The position numbers and the translations under genes were made by a program. From Vreelandella neptunia (lineage in GTDB: Bacteria > Pseudomonadota > Gammaproteobacteria > Pseudomonadales > Halomonadaceae): a stretch of DNA of 64,000 bases. Below are positions 17,626 to 28,270 of this stretch, in pieces. The notes beneath the pieces were generated by a model. The model had not been told where the DNA came from and did no database searches. It saw only the letters and a program-made list of their open reading frames with translations. The stretch's first letter is position 1, and each line of letters begins with the position of its first letter. The stretch lies in assembly GCF_034479615.1 (NCBI RefSeq), contig NZ_CP140255.1, positions 3,410,001-3,474,000 on the forward strand, read 5' to 3'.

Positions 17626-18345
17626 CTACCGTGCTAATGAGCGATGTACATATAAATCGTAGCGGCTGGTTTTACCCTCAAGGGTATGCTGCGGCACAGG
17701 GCCCGCAATAGGTGGCGCCTTCCGGGGCCGCTTAACCACGACGCGGTGAGTGGCCACATCCAGCGCTGCCTCGAGCAAACGCGGAGCATCATTATCGTCA
17801 CCGGCCAACTCACGAAACAGACGCATCTCTTTTTTCACCAGCGCGGATTTCTCACGGTGGGGAAACATCGGATCCAGATGTATCACCTGGGGAGAAAAGT
17901 GAGCACTGGCAACCAGTTCAGCTAGAGATTGCACGGCGTCACCATGACGCAGAGTCATGCGGGCGACGATGTCTGCCGTATCGCTATGTCTGGAGGCGCG
18001 CCTCAAGCCATCTTCCAACAGCGCAGCAATCGCCTCGACCCGCTCAATTAACAACACCTGGGCGCCTAGGCTGGCCAACACAAAGGCATCGCGCCCCAGC
18101 CCGGCAGTGGCATCGACAACACAAGGGCTAACACCCTTGGCTAGCCCGCAAGCCTTTGCAACCAGCTGGCCACGCCCACCGCCAAAGCGGCGCCGATGGG
18201 CCGCTTGGCCCGCCACAAAATCAACGCTAAGCGGCTTGCCGTAGCGTTTTTCATCACCGCCCAGCGCCAACCCTGCTTCGTACTGCACCAAGCGCAGGCC
18301 GTCAGGTAGCACGATGCTTTCAACATCGCTCTTCACAAAGCTCAT
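17626..18345 (-). CDS. rsmJ: 16S rRNA (guanine1516-N2)-methyltransferase RsmJ
   Basis: 239 aa. The SAM-binding motif [17 protein letters not shown], the acidic motif I-E-R after it and the catalytic [19 protein letters not shown] are characteristic of RsmJ (YhiQ), which methylates G1516 of 16S rRNA. It overlaps tsaB by 4 nt, so the two form a coupled translation-quality pair. Confidence 0.93.
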   Translation of the reverse strand: MSFVKSDVESIVLPDGLRLVQYEAGLALGGDEKRYGKPLSVDFVAGQAAHRRRFGGGRGQLVAKACGLAKGVSPCVVDATAGLGRDAFVLASLGAQVLLIERVEAIAALLEDGLRRASRHSDTADIVARMTLRHGDAVQSLAELVASAHFSPQVIHLDPMFPHREKSALVKKEMRLFRELAGDDNDAPRLLEAALDVATHRVVVKRPRKAPPIAGPVPQHTLEGKTSRYDLYVHRSLAR

Positions 18346-19040
18346 GCGGGCTTTTTCCAGGCAACGTCGTTGCGCAGATAAACCGGCTGAACCAAGTGCG
18401 CGGCCTGCCCCAGCCCAGCAGCAAAATCACGCGCCGCCAGCCACGCCATCTCTTCGGCACGGGGCTCTAAATCATCCAAATGCTGAGGCATGCTCAGTTG
18501 CACATCGACAGTGAAGCGCTCCCACAGCGTAAATCCGCTACCCACGCCTACCCAGTCGGTTTCCTCCCCCGGCAGGCGCAGCGACTCAGGGGCTAATACC
18601 GCCTCAGCGCTCATCGGCGTGATGGCATCTTTAAGGCAGTGCCAGGTGGCGACGTACACCTCCCCCATGCGGGCGTCTAAGGCAGTCACCACGTGGCGTA
18701 GGTGATAGCGGCGATGGGCCTGAAGCGCTAGCGCCTCCAAAGTAGAAACACCCAGCAGAGGGCAGTCCAGGCCAAACGCCAACCCCTGGGCAGCGCCCGC
18801 CGCGATGCGTAGCCCGGTAAACGAACCTGGCCCCCGACCGAAGGCTATCGCGTCGAGCTGGGAAGGGGTGAGCTGCGCTTCGGCAAGCACTTCATCCACC
18901 ATCGGCAGCAGCCGGCGGGTATGGGCGCGGGGCGTCATTTCGAAGCGCGCCAGGCACTCAGTACCCGAATCATCTTGGCGCAGTAAGGCTGCAGAGCAGG
19001 CGCTTGAAGAGGCGTCCAGGGCAAGCAGATGTAACGGCAT
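18342..19040 (-). CDS. tsaB: tRNA threonylcarbamoyladenosine biosynthesis protein TsaB
   Basis: 232 aa, ASKHA fold. The N-terminus [15 protein letters not shown] and [22 protein letters not shown] are diagnostic of TsaB (YeaZ). It acts with TsaC, TsaD and TsaE to make t6A37 on ANN-decoding tRNAs; TsaB itself is an inactive paralogue that activates TsaD. First gene of the tsaB-rsmJ pair. Confidence 0.94.
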   Translation of the reverse strand: MPLHLLALDASSSACSAALLRQDDSGTECLARFEMTPRAHTRRLLPMVDEVLAEAQLTPSQLDAIAFGRGPGSFTGLRIAAGAAQGLAFGLDCPLLGVSTLEALALQAHRRYHLRHVVTALDARMGEVYVATWHCLKDAITPMSAEAVLAPESLRLPGEETDWVGVGSGFTLWERFTVDVQLSMPQHLDDLEPRAEEMAWLAARDFAAGLGQAAHLVQPVYLRNDVAWKKPA

Positions 19041-19098
19041 AGCAAGTAGCCACTCGAAAGAAAGGTTGCGGCATTATACCTTTGTCATACTAATACGA

Positions 19099-19125
19099 CG
19101 ATGGCCCGCATTAAGCGGGCCATCG
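19099..19125 (-). terminator. Hairpin downstream of adk
   Basis: CGATGGCCCGC (19099-19109) pairs perfectly with GCGGGCCATCG (19115-19125) around ATTAA, 57 bp beyond the adk stop. Only a weak T content (TCGTATTAG) follows on the minus strand. Confidence 0.6.
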
Positions 19126-19150
19126 GCAAAGGCGTAAAACGCTTTTGTTA

Positions 19151-19181
19151 GCTGAAGGCTCTTCTCAGTTGAAGGCTCTTA

Positions 19182-19184
<3 letters not shown>
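19151..19184. repeat. Two-copy 17-bp tandem repeat at the adk 3' end
   Basis: GCTGAAGGCTCTTCTCA (19151-19167) is followed directly by GTTGAAGGCTCTTATCA (19168-19184), two differences. The second copy contains the adk stop codon, and the adjoining end of adk (AAGAAGCCCTTAG on the minus strand) is a third, weaker copy. It looks like a local duplication of the gene's tail. Confidence 0.6.
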
Positions 19185-19898
<714 letters not shown>

Positions 19899-20058
19899 TT
19901 AACTGACAATAACCGCGCCTCTCAAGCGACACAACTCCCCAAAAGCCTGAGAGACCCGCTTTTATTTCAATTTTTTTAAATTAAAACAGCCAAATGCCCT
20001 AAATCTACCACTTTGGTCGCCCTGCGATAGATTTAGCAAGCCTTTAAGTTGAGTAAAC

Positions 20059-20088
20059 ACAAGCGGCGCCCCGAGGGGCGCCGCTTGT
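20059..20088 (-). terminator. Terminator of aceE-aceF
   Basis: ACAAGCGGCGCCCC (20059-20072) pairs perfectly with GGGGCGCCGCTTGT (20075-20088), a very stable 14-bp stem 20 bp after the aceF stop. GTTTAC follows on the minus strand. Confidence 0.75.
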
Positions 20089-20107
20089 ATAAGCACATCG
20101 CTACCAA

Positions 20108-22153
20108 TTACAGCAGTAAGCGACGAATATCGGTCAGCACATCTGCCAGGAAGGCAGTAAAGCGTGCCGCGTCGGCGCCATTGATCGCACGGTGATCATA
20201 GGAGAGCGATAGCGGCATCATCAGGCGCGGCTGGAAGGCGCTGCCATCCCAAACCGGTTTCATCTGGGCTTTGGACACGCCCAGAATGGCCACTTCCGGC
20301 GCATTGACGATCGGGGTAAACGCCGTGCCACCAATCGAACCGAGGCTCGAAATGGTGAAACAACCACCGGTCATCTCGTCGCGCTTGAGCTTTTTAGTCT
20401 GGGCTTTCTTGCCTAGCTCCGCCATCTCCTTGGCAATCTCGATCAAGGATTTTTGATCGGCGTTGCGCACTACCGGCACCATCAGACCATCAGGCGTATC
20501 CACGGCAATACCGATATGGACGTAGTTCTTCCATACCAAGGTTTCACCGTCACCCTTCAAGCTAACATTGAACTGCGGGAATTTACGCAGCGCAAAGGCG
20601 CAGGCTTTGACCATAAACGGCAGCGGTGTCAGCTTGGCGCCCTGGGCTTCCGCTTCGGCCTTCATCGCCTTGCGGAAAGCTTCCAGTTCGGTGATGTCCG
20701 CTTCGTCGAACTGGGTGACATGGGGCACATTGAGCCAGCTACGATGCAGGTTGGTCGCGCCCATCTTGAGCAGACGCCCCATCGGTTTCTCTTCCACTTC
20801 ACCAAACTGGCTGAAGTCGACTTCCGGAATGGGCGGAATACCCGCGCCACCAGTAGCCGCGGCTGCCGCGCCGGGCTGGGCTTTACCCTGATTGGCAATC
20901 GCCTGCTTTACGTAGGACTGTACGTCCTCTTTGAGCACGCGATCCTTCGGGCCGCTGGGCTTAACGAGCCCCAAGTCGACACCCAGCTCACGGGCCAGCA
21001 TGCGTACCGCAGGGCCAGCATGAACCAACTTGCCATCCCGGGGCTTGTGGGCCGCCATTTGGGCTTCCGGGCTGGGCGTGCCCGCCGGAGACTCAGTAGG
21101 TTTAGCGCTGTCCTTGCTATCACTGCTCTGCGAGGCTTTTTCTGGTGCGGCTTTTTTCGGTGCCGCTTTCTTGGCACCCGCCACTTCCATATAGCCGATC
21201 ACATCGCCTTCAGAGACGGTATCGCCCTCTTTAACGGTCAGCTCAAGGAGCTTGCCTTTATAGGGGCTGGGCACGTCCATAGAGGCTTTATCAGACTCTA
21301 GGGTGATCAACGGGTCTTCTTCATTGACTTCGTCACCCGCCGCTACGCCGATCTCAATAATCGGCACATCAGAGGAGCCAGAAAGATCCGGTACGCGAAT
21401 CTCTTTGCGCTCCGGCTCGCCGCTAGCGGCCTCTTCCTGATCATCTTCAGCCGTTTCTTCCGGCTCGCTACTGGCTTGGCTAGAGGACGGTTCTGGAGAA
21501 GAGCTCTCTTCCGATGCGTCTTCACTGTCGCCGCCTTCGCTGACGATCTCCATCTGGCCGATCACATCGCCCTCAGACACCGTGTCGCCCTCTTTCACGG
21601 TAAAGCTAACGATCTTACCGCTATGGGGGCTGGGCACGTCCATGGAGGCTTTGTCAGACTCCAGCGTGATCAAGGTGTCTTCGGCCTCAACCTCATCACC
21701 TTCGCTGACCGCAACTTCGATAATTTCGACGCTGTCCGAGCCGCCGAGATCGGGCACTTTGATATCCACCGTCTGCTTACCACCGGCGGACTTTTTAGCC
21801 GCGGGCTTCTGCTCTTGAGACGGCTCTTGGGTTTTTTCTTGCTTGGCTGGGGCCTCTTCAGGCTGGCTGTCAGACGAGCTCTCTTGCTTCTTCTCTTGCT
21901 GCTCGTCGCCACCACCTTCGACTTCCAGCTCAACGATATCGTCCCCTTCTGAGACACTATCGCCTTCTTTGACCAGCACTTTGAGTACCTTGCCGCCTTT
22001 CGGGGCCGGTACGTCCATGCTGGCTTTGTCGGATTCCAGCGTGATTAGGGTGTCTTCCGCTTCAATGACGTCGCCTTCTGACACCGCAATCTCGATGATT
22101 TCGACATCGGTATCGCCGCCGATATCGGGAACTTTGATGATTTCGCTACTCAA
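20108..22153 (-). CDS. aceF: Pyruvate dehydrogenase E2, dihydrolipoamide acetyltransferase
   Basis: 681 aa. Three lipoyl domains have the modified lysines Lys43, Lys168 and Lys289, each in ESDKASMDVP, joined by acidic Ser/Glu/Pro-rich linkers. A peripheral-subunit-binding domain is at about 370-410 (AGPAVRMLARELGVDL). The acetyltransferase core from about 455 has the catalytic His654 in DHRAINGADAARF. The Asn in place of the enteric Asp is normal for the Azotobacter/Pseudomonas type. The start codon is TTG at 22153 with AAGGAG 8 nt upstream. Second gene of aceE-aceF; no E3 (lpd) gene follows, so it must lie elsewhere. Confidence 0.96.
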   Translation of the reverse strand: MSSEIIKVPDIGGDTDVEIIEIAVSEGDVIEAEDTLITLESDKASMDVPAPKGGKVLKVLVKEGDSVSEGDDIVELEVEGGGDEQQEKKQESSSDSQPEEAPAKQEKTQEPSQEQKPAAKKSAGGKQTVDIKVPDLGGSDSVEIIEVAVSEGDEVEAEDTLITLESDKASMDVPSPHSGKIVSFTVKEGDTVSEGDVIGQMEIVSEGGDSEDASEESSSPEPSSSQASSEPEETAEDDQEEAASGEPERKEIRVPDLSGSSDVPIIEIGVAAGDEVNEEDPLITLESDKASMDVPSPYKGKLLELTVKEGDTVSEGDVIGYMEVAGAKKAAPKKAAPEKASQSSDSKDSAKPTESPAGTPSPEAQMAAHKPRDGKLVHAGPAVRMLARELGVDLGLVKPSGPKDRVLKEDVQSYVKQAIANQGKAQPGAAAAATGGAGIPPIPEVDFSQFGEVEEKPMGRLLKMGATNLHRSWLNVPHVTQFDEADITELEAFRKAMKAEAEAQGAKLTPLPFMVKACAFALRKFPQFNVSLKGDGETLVWKNYVHIGIAVDTPDGLMVPVVRNADQKSLIEIAKEMAELGKKAQTKKLKRDEMTGGCFTISSLGSIGGTAFTPIVNAPEVAILGVSKAQMKPVWDGSAFQPRLMMPLSLSYDHRAINGADAARFTAFLADVLTDIRRLLL

Positions 22154-22211
22154 GGTCGCGCTCCTTCCAAATCGGATCGAGCCGGTGGGCCACCGCCCAC
22201 CGGTCAGCGGT

Positions 22212-24884
22212 TTAGCTAGTCAGCGGGTTAGGCTTATGGGCATCAATGCCGTACTTCTTAAGCGCTTCACCAACCTGCTTGCGATCAATCTCGCCACGCT
22301 CAGCCAGCGCACGTAGCGCCGCCACGGTCACGAAGTAGCGATCTACTTCGAAGAAGTAGCGCAGCTTCTCGCGGGTGTCTGAACGGCCAAAGCCATCGGT
22401 ACCCAGTACAGTGTAGTCACCCGGTACCCAGGCACGCACTTGATCGGCATACAGCTTCATGTAGTCGGTCGACGCGATCACCGGGCCGTCGCGCCCTTCC
22501 AGACACTGCGTGACGTGAGGCTTGGTGGCCTCGGCGTCCGGGTTCAGGAAGGCTTCACGGTCCAGCAGCAGCGCTTCACGACGCAGCTCGTTAAAGCTGG
22601 TCACGCTCCAGATGTCGGCGCCGATGCCCCAATCGTTCTCGAGTAACTCAGCGGCGGCTTCCACTTCGCGCAGAATCGTACCCGAACCGAGCAGCTGTAC
22701 GCGGCCCTTGTCCCCTTTGGTTTCGCGCAGTAGGTACATGCCTTTGACGATATCGTCGGCGGGCACGTTTTCCAGCGCAGGGTGTTCGTAGTTCTCGTTC
22801 ATCACCGTCAGGTAGTAGAAGCAGTTCTCCTTGTCGGTGAACATGCGCTTCAGGCCATCCTGCAGAATCACCGCGACTTCATGGGCATAGGTCGGGTCGT
22901 AGCTGCGGCAGTTGGGGATGGTGGAGGCCTGAATCAGGCTGTGGCCATCCTGGTGCTGCAGGCCTTCGCCGTTGAGCGTGGTGCGCCCTGCGGTGCCGCC
23001 GACCATAAAGCCACGGGCTTGCAGGTCACCCGCCGCCCAGGCTAGGTCGCCGATGCGCTGGAAGCCAAACATCGAATAGTAGATGTAGAACGGCAGTAGC
23101 GTGACGTTGTTGTTGCTGTAGGAGGTCGCCGCGGCGATCCAGGCCGACATGGCGCCGGCTTCGGTAATGCCCTCTTCGAGGATCTGACCTTTCTGATCCT
23201 CGCGGTAGAACATGATCTGGCCTTTATCCACCGGCTCGTACTTCTGACCTTCCGAGGTGTAGATACCCAGCTGACGGAACATGCCTTCCATACCGAAGGT
23301 TCGCGCTTCGTCAGGAATAATCGGTACGACCTTCTTGCCCAGCGTTTTATCTTTGACCAGGCCGTTAAGCACCCGCACAAACGCCATGGTGGTGGAGACT
23401 TCACGCCCTTTGGAGCCCCCCATTTGCGAGGCAAAGGTCTTGTCTTCGAGGCTGGGGATCTCCAGGGCCTCGAAGTCGCTTTGACGGCTGGGTAGGTAGC
23501 CGCCCAGGCGCTCGCGCTGCAGGTGCATGTACTTGAGCTCGGGAGAGTCGTCTTCCGGCTTGTAGTACGGCACTTCTTTGAGCTGTTCGTCGGTTAACGG
23601 AATACCGAAGCGATCGCGGAAGGTCTTGAGCGCTTCGTACTCCATGCTCTTGACCTGGTGCGCTTCGTTGGCCGCTTCGCCATCGCCGCTGCCCATGCCG
23701 TAGCCTTTAACGGTGTGCGCCAGGATGACCGTGGGCTTGCCGTTGGAGGTATTCACCGCTTCGTTATACGCCGCGTAAACCTTGAACGGGTCGTGGCCAC
23801 CGCGGTTGAGCTTCCAGATATCTTCGTCGGAGAGGTCGTTGACCATCGCCTCGGTTTCGGGATATTTGCCAAAGAAGTGCTCACGGGTGTAAGCGCCGCC
23901 GTTGGCTTTGTAGTTCTGGTACTCGCCGTCGACCGCTTCATCCATACGTTTCTGAAGGATGCCTTTCTTGTCCTTCTCGAACAGCGGATCCCAGTGACGG
24001 CCCCAGACGACCTTGATCACGTTCCAGCCCGCGCCACGGAAGACGCCTTCGAACTCGTCCATCACCCGGGAGTTGCCGCGTACCGGGCCGTCCAGGCGCT
24101 GCAGGTTGCAGTTGATGACAAAGATCAGGTTGTCGAGGTTTTCGCGACCGGCCAGTGAAATGGCACCCAGGGATTCCGGCTCATCACACTCACCGTCGCC
24201 CATAAAGCACCAGATCTTGCGGTCATACATATCCTTCAGCTCACGGTGATGCAGGTACTTCATCACGTGGGCTTGGTAGATCGCTTGGATGGGGCCAAGG
24301 CCCATGGAGACGGTGGGGAACTGCCAGTAGTCAGGCATCAGCCAGGGGTGCGGGTAGGACGAGAGGCCATCGCCATCGACTTCCTGACGGAACTTGTCCA
24401 TCTGCTCTTCTGATAGACGTCCTTCCAGATAGGAGCGTGCGTAGATGCCCGGCGCTACGTGGCCCTGGATATAAATCAGGTCACCGGCAAAATCGCCCTG
24501 GGGGGCGCGGAAGAAGTGGTTAAAGCCCACGTCATACAGGGTGGCCGAGGACATAAAGCTGGCAATATGGCCGCCCAGGCCCGGCTTGGCGCGGTTATTA
24601 CGAATCACCTGGGCAATGGCGTTGTAACGGATCAAGGAGCGGATACGCCGCTCCATGAACAGGTCGCCAGGCATGGGTGCTTCGCGGTGAACCGGGATCG
24701 TATTACGGTGCGGGGTTGTCACCGAGAAGGGCACCTTCATGCCGTCCCGGCGCAGGCGATCCGCCAGGCGGGTCATCAGGTAGCGGGCACGATCTTCGCC
24801 CTCACGATCCAATACCGACTCTAGGGAATCAATCCATTCCGTAGTTTCGATCGGATCGAGATCTTCTCTTGTCTCCAGACTCAT
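22212..24884 (-). CDS. aceE: Pyruvate dehydrogenase E1, homodimeric
   Basis: 890 aa. The thiamine-diphosphate motif GDGECDEPES ends in NCNLQRLDGP, and the full length matches the single-chain E1 of gammaproteobacteria. Decarboxylates pyruvate and loads acetyl groups on the lipoyl domains of AceF. GGAGAG precedes the ATG. First gene of the operon, with a long 437-bp upstream region containing a good promoter and an overlapping palindrome. Confidence 0.97.
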   Translation of the reverse strand: MSLETREDLDPIETTEWIDSLESVLDREGEDRARYLMTRLADRLRRDGMKVPFSVTTPHRNTIPVHREAPMPGDLFMERRIRSLIRYNAIAQVIRNNRAKPGLGGHIASFMSSATLYDVGFNHFFRAPQGDFAGDLIYIQGHVAPGIYARSYLEGRLSEEQMDKFRQEVDGDGLSSYPHPWLMPDYWQFPTVSMGLGPIQAIYQAHVMKYLHHRELKDMYDRKIWCFMGDGECDEPESLGAISLAGRENLDNLIFVINCNLQRLDGPVRGNSRVMDEFEGVFRGAGWNVIKVVWGRHWDPLFEKDKKGILQKRMDEAVDGEYQNYKANGGAYTREHFFGKYPETEAMVNDLSDEDIWKLNRGGHDPFKVYAAYNEAVNTSNGKPTVILAHTVKGYGMGSGDGEAANEAHQVKSMEYEALKTFRDRFGIPLTDEQLKEVPYYKPEDDSPELKYMHLQRERLGGYLPSRQSDFEALEIPSLEDKTFASQMGGSKGREVSTTMAFVRVLNGLVKDKTLGKKVVPIIPDEARTFGMEGMFRQLGIYTSEGQKYEPVDKGQIMFYREDQKGQILEEGITEAGAMSAWIAAATSYSNNNVTLLPFYIYYSMFGFQRIGDLAWAAGDLQARGFMVGGTAGRTTLNGEGLQHQDGHSLIQASTIPNCRSYDPTYAHEVAVILQDGLKRMFTDKENCFYYLTVMNENYEHPALENVPADDIVKGMYLLRETKGDKGRVQLLGSGTILREVEAAAELLENDWGIGADIWSVTSFNELRREALLLDREAFLNPDAEATKPHVTQCLEGRDGPVIASTDYMKLYADQVRAWVPGDYTVLGTDGFGRSDTREKLRYFFEVDRYFVTVAALRALAERGEIDRKQVGEALKKYGIDAHKPNPLTS

Positions 24885-25321
24885 AGAGGTCTCTCCGAAT
24901 GACGATAAATGACAAAAATCCCCGCTACCCTAAAGGGCCTGGGGCGGCGGTGCGAAAATTCACCACGCGCCAACAATCAGCCGGTGATCAAACGCCGGAT
25001 AGGGGTTTTAGCTCTACATTCAACAAGCTACGTGCTTGTTAATGTAGTAAAGCTACACAATTCTGTTAAAGGTTAGCCTTTTGTATAGGCGAAGATACCT
25101 CAAAGTCGCCACGCTGCCAATTCTGTCGCAGCGGAAAAGCCTATCGAAAACAAACTATTGCACTGCAACATAAGCAAAACATATAGCATTTGCCACTACT
25201 ACCAACAGAGAATCGGCTGTAATTAAACTACCGTTTTATTGCGTTGCTATTGAGTTACTTAGTTACTGAAACACTCAGTCATTCACCCACTTGGTGACTA
25301 AAATAGTTGAGTAGACCATCA
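24885..25321. other. 437-bp region upstream of aceE
   Basis: No credible gene. It contains the aceE promoter and palindrome (listed separately), leaving about 160 nt of possible aceE leader. The left half of this region as read on the minus strand (about 25100-25321) is AT-rich and shows no element I can identify; it lies downstream of ampD, which ends at 25322 without an obvious terminator. Confidence 0.5.
25014..25069 (-). promoter_or_regulatory. aceE promoter overlapped by a 14-bp palindrome (operator candidate)
   Basis: On the minus strand TTAACA (25064-25069), 17 bp and TACATT (25041-25046) form a promoter. A near-perfect inverted repeat runs from 25014 to 25047: CTACATTCAACAAGC pairs with GCTTGTTAATGTAG over 14 bp with one bulged base and a 5-nt centre. 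It covers the -10 and the expected start site, the classical position for a repressor. It does not resemble the E. coli PdhR box (TTGGT-N3-ACCAA). Confidence 0.5.
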
Positions 25322-25900
25322 TCACTCAAGGCGCGACGATAGCCGCTGCCGAAAATAAACCCAATCAAATGCCGGGCCGGGGTCAGTTTTGCGCAGCGGC
25401 GCAACATGCGCATGGCTGGTAATACGATCAGCATTGAGCTGTGGATAGCGCGCCATTAGCCACACTACCGCCTCTGTTAGCGCGTTATACTGGGCTTTGC
25501 TATAGGGAGTAACGTCATCGCCCTCAAGCTCAATGCCCACCGAAAAATCGTTGAGTGCCGTTCGCCAGTTTAGCTGGCGGGCATCCCACCATCCTGAACG
25601 CCCTGCGTGCCACGCTCTATGATCTGTATCAACAAACTGTACGCATTCACCATCGCGGCGTATCAGCAGATGCGCAGAGACTCTTAAGTGAGCAATTTCA
25701 GCGAAAAACGGGTGTTCACCAACCGTCAGCTGATTGGTAAATAGCGCCTCAATAGCGCCGCCGCCAAACTCGCCAGGAGGTAAGCTAATCGCATGAATGA
25801 GTAGCAGCGAGACCTCTTCATCGGGCCGGGCATCGCAGTTGGGCGAAACGACTTGCCGAGCGCCACTCCACCAACCGCTAAGGGGTTGTTTGTCTTCCAT
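25322..25900 (-). CDS. ampD: 1,6-anhydro-N-acetylmuramyl-L-alanine amidase AmpD
   Basis: 192 aa, cytoplasmic zinc amidase of cell-wall recycling that removes the peptide from anhydromuropeptides, thereby limiting AmpR induction where AmpR exists. Zinc ligands are visible as the His in LLIHAIS, the His in ITSHAHVAP and the Asp in RKTDPGPAFDW. The chosen ATG (25900) has GGAG 9 nt upstream; the ATG two codons earlier is close behind, and 25936 gives an unusually long tail. Divergent from nadC, a common arrangement. Confidence 0.93.
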   Translation of the reverse strand: MEDKQPLSGWWSGARQVVSPNCDARPDEEVSLLLIHAISLPPGEFGGGAIEALFTNQLTVGEHPFFAEIAHLRVSAHLLIRRDGECVQFVDTDHRAWHAGRSGWWDARQLNWRTALNDFSVGIELEGDDVTPYSKAQYNALTEAVVWLMARYPQLNADRITSHAHVAPLRKTDPGPAFDWVYFRQRLSSRLE

Positions 25901-25993
25901 ACGCATGGTCTCCTCTAAGGTAACGCGTTCTTCCACGGCTCACTTTCATTATAATGGCCGCCCACAATCGACGACGTTCAGAGAATCACTGCC

Positions 25994-26848
25994 ATGCATT
26001 ATCAATCCGCTCTTGCTGAAGAAATCCGCGCCAGCGCCGCTCGCCTGTTGGCAGAGGACGTTGGCCCGGGTGATATTACCGCGCAATTGATCCCTGAGCA
26101 CCAGTGGGCCAGCGCCAATGTGATTACCCGTGAAGATGCGGTGCTGTGTGGCGCGCCCTGGGTAGATGAGCTGTTTCGCCGCCTGGATAGTCGGGTAAGC
26201 CTGACCTGGCACGCCGCTGACGGCGATAAGCTAGAGGCCGGTGAGTGCTTTTTAACCCTGGAAGGCCCCGCCCGTGTCCTGCTCACCGGCGAGCGGGCGG
26301 CGCTTAACGTGCTGCAAACGCTATCCGCCACCGCCACCGCCACCCGCGCTTATGTCGACCTAATTGAAGGCACCGGTGTACGTCTGCTTGATACGCGTAA
26401 AACATTACCTGGCATGCGCTTGGCGCAAAAATATGCGGTCACCTGCGGAGGTGGACACAACCACCGCATTGGCCTTTGGGACGCGTTTTTGATCAAAGAG
26501 AACCACATTGCTGCCTGCGGAGGCATTCAAACGGCGGTCGCCCAGGCGCGCAAGCTAGCCAGCGACCTGCCTGTAGAAGTCGAGGTAGAAACCTTTGAAG
26601 AGCTGGATCAGGCGCTGGCAGCGGGGGCTGATATTGTCATGCTCGACAATTTCGCCATTGAAGACCTGCACGTTGCGGTTGAAATTAACGGCGGCCGAGC
26701 CACCCTGGAAGCCTCGGGCAACGTGGATGCCACCACTCTGCGGGCAATCGCCGACACCGGCGTTGACTGTATCTCTAGCGGCGCATTGACCAAGGACATC
26801 GCCTCGATCGATCTTTCCATGCGTATTACCCGCAGCTATAGCGTGTGA
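25994..26848 (+). CDS. nadC: Quinolinate phosphoribosyltransferase
   Basis: 284 aa. Converts quinolinate and PRPP to nicotinate mononucleotide in de novo NAD synthesis. Family motifs include DVGPGDITA near the N-terminus, [20 protein letters not shown] and [10 protein letters not shown] for substrate binding, and [13 protein letters not shown], then VMLDNF, of the barrel. It works downstream of NadA (9 kb away). The promoter region is shared with ampD. Confidence 0.96.
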   Translation: MHYQSALAEEIRASAARLLAEDVGPGDITAQLIPEHQWASANVITREDAVLCGAPWVDELFRRLDSRVSLTWHAADGDKLEAGECFLTLEGPARVLLTGERAALNVLQTLSATATATRAYVDLIEGTGVRLLDTRKTLPGMRLAQKYAVTCGGGHNHRIGLWDAFLIKENHIAACGGIQTAVAQARKLASDLPVEVEVETFEELDQALAAGADIVMLDNFAIEDLHVAVEINGGRATLEASGNVDATTLRAIADTGVDCISSGALTKDIASIDLSMRITRSYSV

Positions 26849-26851
26849 TGA

Positions 26852-27376
26852 TTAAGTTTCGACGGCATTAAGCCGCTTGGAAAGCTTATAACGCAGCAGT
26901 CGTTCCCCACTTCGCTCGACCCACTCTTCGCCGTGGTTCTCCCAACCACGGCGCATTAGGCGCTCATAGAGCATCGAACTGGCCTCTATTTCCACCCGCC
27001 CAAGCCCCTGCTCTAGCAGCAGGCGCTCGGCATGCACCAGCAGCGTGGTGCCAATCCCGCGGCCGGCCAGTGAGGGCCATACGTAAAGAGTTACAACCCG
27101 ACCGGCGACTAAATCCAACTCCAGGAACCCCACGCAGCGCCCATCGCAGGTAGCCACTAAGGTCGTGTAGAGCGCTTGCCGCACTCCCCACGCACTGCCC
27201 TCTCGAGGCAGTGCATTAGCCCACGCACGCCGCTCATCCAGCGTGTAGTGAGTAGCTGCCCCCTGCATGACAGCGTGGTAAAACACTTCCGCCTGGTCAG
27301 CGGCATCACGTGCCAGTGCCGCGCGATACATTACCCGCGTACCGGTTGGCGCTTGCTGCTCCTCGGTATTGGTCAT
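26852..27376 (-). CDS. GNAT-family N-acetyltransferase
   Basis: 174 aa with a single GNAT domain. The acetyl-CoA binding segment is VWPSLAGRGIGTTLLVHAERLLLEQG, preceded by GFLELDLVAGRVVTLYV. The substrate cannot be told from sequence. GAGGTGA precedes the ATG. Its stop lies 3 bp from the nadC stop (convergent), with no room for a terminator, and it is divergent from trmO. Confidence 0.85.
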   Translation of the reverse strand: MTNTEEQQAPTGTRVMYRAALARDAADQAEVFYHAVMQGAATHYTLDERRAWANALPREGSAWGVRQALYTTLVATCDGRCVGFLELDLVAGRVVTLYVWPSLAGRGIGTTLLVHAERLLLEQGLGRVEIEASSMLYERLMRRGWENHGEEWVERSGERLLRYKLSKRLNAVET

Positions 27377-27516
27377 GCGTCACCTCTGCGCTGTTTCGCT
27401 ATCATTTGATCAAGACACATTCGATCACGCCCTATTTGGTCGCGCCTAAGCCATTGGCCTGCTTTATACTACTTGGATCAATTCTACGCGAATCAACCCT
27501 AGCAGAAGGCAGTGTG

Positions 27517-28251
27517 ATGGACGATGCCCCTAACAGCGAGCATTTTACGCTGACGCCCATTGGCCATGTAATCAGCGACTACCCCGATAAATTCGGTATC
27601 CCCCGCCAGCCGGGGCTCGCACCGGCGGCCAATGCCCGGCTTGTGCTCACCGCTCCTTACAACGAGCCACTCGCTGTGCGCGGATTGGAAGACTTCAGCC
27701 ACCTGTGGCTGAGCTTTATTTTTCATCAAAGCCCCGAGCGCTGGTCTCCACTGGTAAGACCACCGCGCCTGGGGGGTAATAAAAAGGTGGGAGTTTTTGC
27801 CAGTCGCAGCACTCACCGCCCTAACCGCCTGGGGCTCTCACTGGTGAGATTAGTCGGTATCGACACCCAGCACGGCGTTACCCTGCAGCTCCAGGGCTGC
27901 GACTTAGTCAGCGGCACCCCGGTGGTCGATATCAAGCCTTATCTGCCGTGGGCCGAATCTCATCCTAACGCACAGGCCGGATTTGCCCCCGAGACACCGT
28001 CACTGATGGCTGTCACCTTTCATCCAACGGCGCTTGATATGCTCGCCCAGCGCCAGGACAGTGCCACCCTACTGGCATTAATTGAGCAGGTGCTAAGCCA
28101 AGACCCAAGGCCCGCTTATAAGCAAAAGGATAGGGAGTCTGAGCGCCTTTACGGCGTACGCCTGCGCGATGTGGACGTTAAGTTTTGCCCTCGCCAGAAA
28201 GGCGAAGCCACCACCTTAGAGGTGATGGCTATCGAACCTTACGCCGAATAA
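27517..28251 (+). CDS. trmO: tRNA (t6A37)-N6-methyltransferase TrmO
   Basis: 244 aa, TsaA/YaeB-type SAM enzyme that methylates N6 of t6A37 in tRNA-Thr. It has the N-terminal beta-barrel (PIGHVISDYPDKFGIPRQPG, then FIFHQ and RPNRLGLSLVRL) and the C-terminal domain of the E. coli protein (RPAYKQKDRESERLYGVRLRDVDVKF). ATG 27517 with AAGG upstream gives the family length; in-frame upstream codons would overlap the GNAT gene. It acts on the product of the TsaB pathway encoded nearby. Confidence 0.92.
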   Translation: MDDAPNSEHFTLTPIGHVISDYPDKFGIPRQPGLAPAANARLVLTAPYNEPLAVRGLEDFSHLWLSFIFHQSPERWSPLVRPPRLGGNKKVGVFASRSTHRPNRLGLSLVRLVGIDTQHGVTLQLQGCDLVSGTPVVDIKPYLPWAESHPNAQAGFAPETPSLMAVTFHPTALDMLAQRQDSATLLALIEQVLSQDPRPAYKQKDRESERLYGVRLRDVDVKFCPRQKGEATTLEVMAIEPYAE

Positions 28252-28270
28252 TGGCAAAAGCCTGGCGTTA

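Noticed and set aside
20170..20190. Asn in place of Asp in the AceF active-site motif
   Set aside because: Azotobacter/Pseudomonas-type E2 enzymes normally have Asn there, so it is not a defect.
20453..21301. A 282-codon open frame antisense to aceF
   Set aside because: It lies opposite the lipoyl and core domains of aceF; repeated His/Arg-rich stretches reflect the complementary strand of lipoyl-domain repeats.
20108..22153. Three similar DNA blocks in aceF as a possible repeat array
   Set aside because: They encode the three lipoyl domains, a normal feature of E2.
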